From the NCBI GenBank assembly GCA_945907055.1, contig CAMDSG010000029.1:1-14700 (forward strand): a stretch of DNA of 14,700 nt, read 5' to 3'. The number at the start of each line of letters is the position of its first letter. The stretch's first letter is position 1. Positions 13,896 to 14,700 of the stretch are shown piece by piece. The notes beneath the pieces were generated by a model. That model saw only the letters and a list, made by a program, of their open reading frames with translations, did not search any database and was not told the DNA's origin. The position numbers and the translations under genes are program-made. Source of the stretch: Bifidobacterium breve (GTDB lineage: Bacteria; Actinomycetota; Acidimicrobiia; IMCC26256).

Positions 13896-14700
13896 GAGTC
13901 GCTCTTCACGTTGGCCAGTTACGCCAAAGAGTTCCAGGCGGGATTGGTCGTTATACAGAGGCCCTGTGCCGGGAGATACCTGAGTTTGGTGTTGATCTTC
14001 TAACTTTTGCCGCCGGCTCAGTTCCAGTGCGCGACGGAGTGACTCTGCCAGGGCTCACAGATCTTGGCCTCCCTCACGACGGTGCCAGGTATGAACTTTG
14101 GCACCGCCTTCGCAGGCCGCGCCTTCCATTCGCGGCTGATGTGGTTCATGCTCCAAGCCTTGCAGTACCACCGCGATCAGATTCAGCGCTCGTTGTCACC
14201 ATCCATGATGTCGCATTCCTGAATCACCCAGAACTCTTCACACGACGCGGCGTCTCTTTTCACAAAGCCGGACTCGCCATCGCCGGAAGGGAGGCGGATG
14301 CGATTATCACTGCCTCATCTTTTGTAGCGCGCCAAGTCATTAACCTTGGATTTGATGAGAAGAGCATCAGCGTAATCCCCCATGGAGTCACCCTCGCTCC
14401 GACTGCCGACCGGAGCGGCGCCGAGAAACGACTCGATGCTCTCGGAATCTCTCCACCATTCGTTCTTCAGGTTGGGACAGTTGAGCCGCGTAAAGGTGTT
14501 GAGACTCTCATCGCTGCGCTACAACGCGCACGACGCGAGATCCCCAACCTAACCCTGGTTCTGGCCGGCCCGGTGGGTTGGGGCGACGTCGCAGGACTCA
14601 ATGCATCAGGAGTGAGACCGCTTGGGCTCGTCGACGACTCACTCCTTGAGGCCCTTTACAGCACCGCATCGGTTACCACCGTTGCATCTAGATCAGAGGG
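13892..14700 (+). CDS. GT4 family glycosyltransferase, N-terminal part (cut by right edge)
   Basis: The ATG at 13892 overlaps the previous stop (ATGA) and the frame stays open to the window edge, giving 269 complete codons plus two bases. It is homologous in plan to the preceding gene: MRVALHVGQL with VPGGIGRYTEAL (14-25), VVHAPSLAVPP (84-94), VVTIHDVAFLNHPELF (101-116), IPHGV (162-166) and the donor-binding VLQVGTVEPRKG (191-202). The last visible codons, SRSE, reach the first Glu of the expected EX7E motif. The tandem pair probably arose by duplication and likely acts in sequence on the same glycan. The missing part should be roughly 100 residues. Confidence 0.92.
   Translation, partial: MRVALHVGQLRQRVPGGIGRYTEALCREIPEFGVDLLTFAAGSVPVRDGVTLPGLTDLGLPHDGARYELWHRLRRPRLPFAADVVHAPSLAVPPRSDSALVVTIHDVAFLNHPELFTRRGVSFHKAGLAIAGREADAIITASSFVARQVINLGFDEKSISVIPHGVTLAPTADRSGAEKRLDALGISPPFVLQVGTVEPRKGVETLIAALQRARREIPNLTLVLAGPVGWGDVAGLNASGVRPLGLVDDSLLEALYSTASVTTVASRSE

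Overview
The window looks like a chromosomal segment of an actinobacterium. The order E2 gene, then lipB, then lipA, then a membrane-protein gene matches the arrangement known around mycobacterial dlaT-lipB-lipA. Codon use is moderately GC-rich, GTG starts are frequent and genes are packed with 1-15 bp overlaps. The moderate G+C, judged by eye, argues against the classic high-GC genera. An Acidimicrobiia-like or other environmental lineage is a guess. I saw no tRNA, rRNA, CRISPR array, insertion sequence or phage gene, and no gene-free stretch longer than about 130 bp.

Layout. (1) 1-2528, plus strand: the 3' end of rmlB, then rmlD, then a GT2 glycosyltransferase with a large insertion. This is the end of a dTDP-rhamnose synthesis and transfer operon. 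(2) 2514-11225, minus strand, read from right to left: a 31-codon membrane micro-ORF, dihydrolipoamide dehydrogenase, a dihydrolipoamide acyltransferase E2, one long ORF encoding octanoyltransferase and lipoyl synthase as a single LipB-LipA polypeptide, an unrecognised multi-pass membrane protein, the Wzm-type permease and Wzt-type ATPase of a polysaccharide ABC exporter, and a GT-B glycosyltransferase. Every junction is an overlap, an abutment, or a gap of 9 or 43 bp, so this may be one transcription unit. (3) 11357 to the right edge, plus strand: a Wzx-like MOP-family flippase followed by two GT4 glycosyltransferases, the last cut by the window edge.

How it fits together. The outer blocks and the left half of the minus-strand unit make, flip, export and decorate a rhamnose-containing cell-surface polysaccharide, with both an ABC-type and a Wzx-type route present. 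The right half of the minus-strand unit is self-contained for making active lipoylated E2: LipB transfers octanoyl to the E2 lipoyl lysine, LipA inserts the two sulfurs, and Lpd reoxidises the dihydrolipoyl group. The E1 component is not in the window. The two themes share a 131-bp divergent intergenic region (11226-11356). The most unusual items are the LipB-LipA fusion, the micro-ORF heading the operon, the GT2 insertion, and the physical joining of lipoate metabolism to polysaccharide export.
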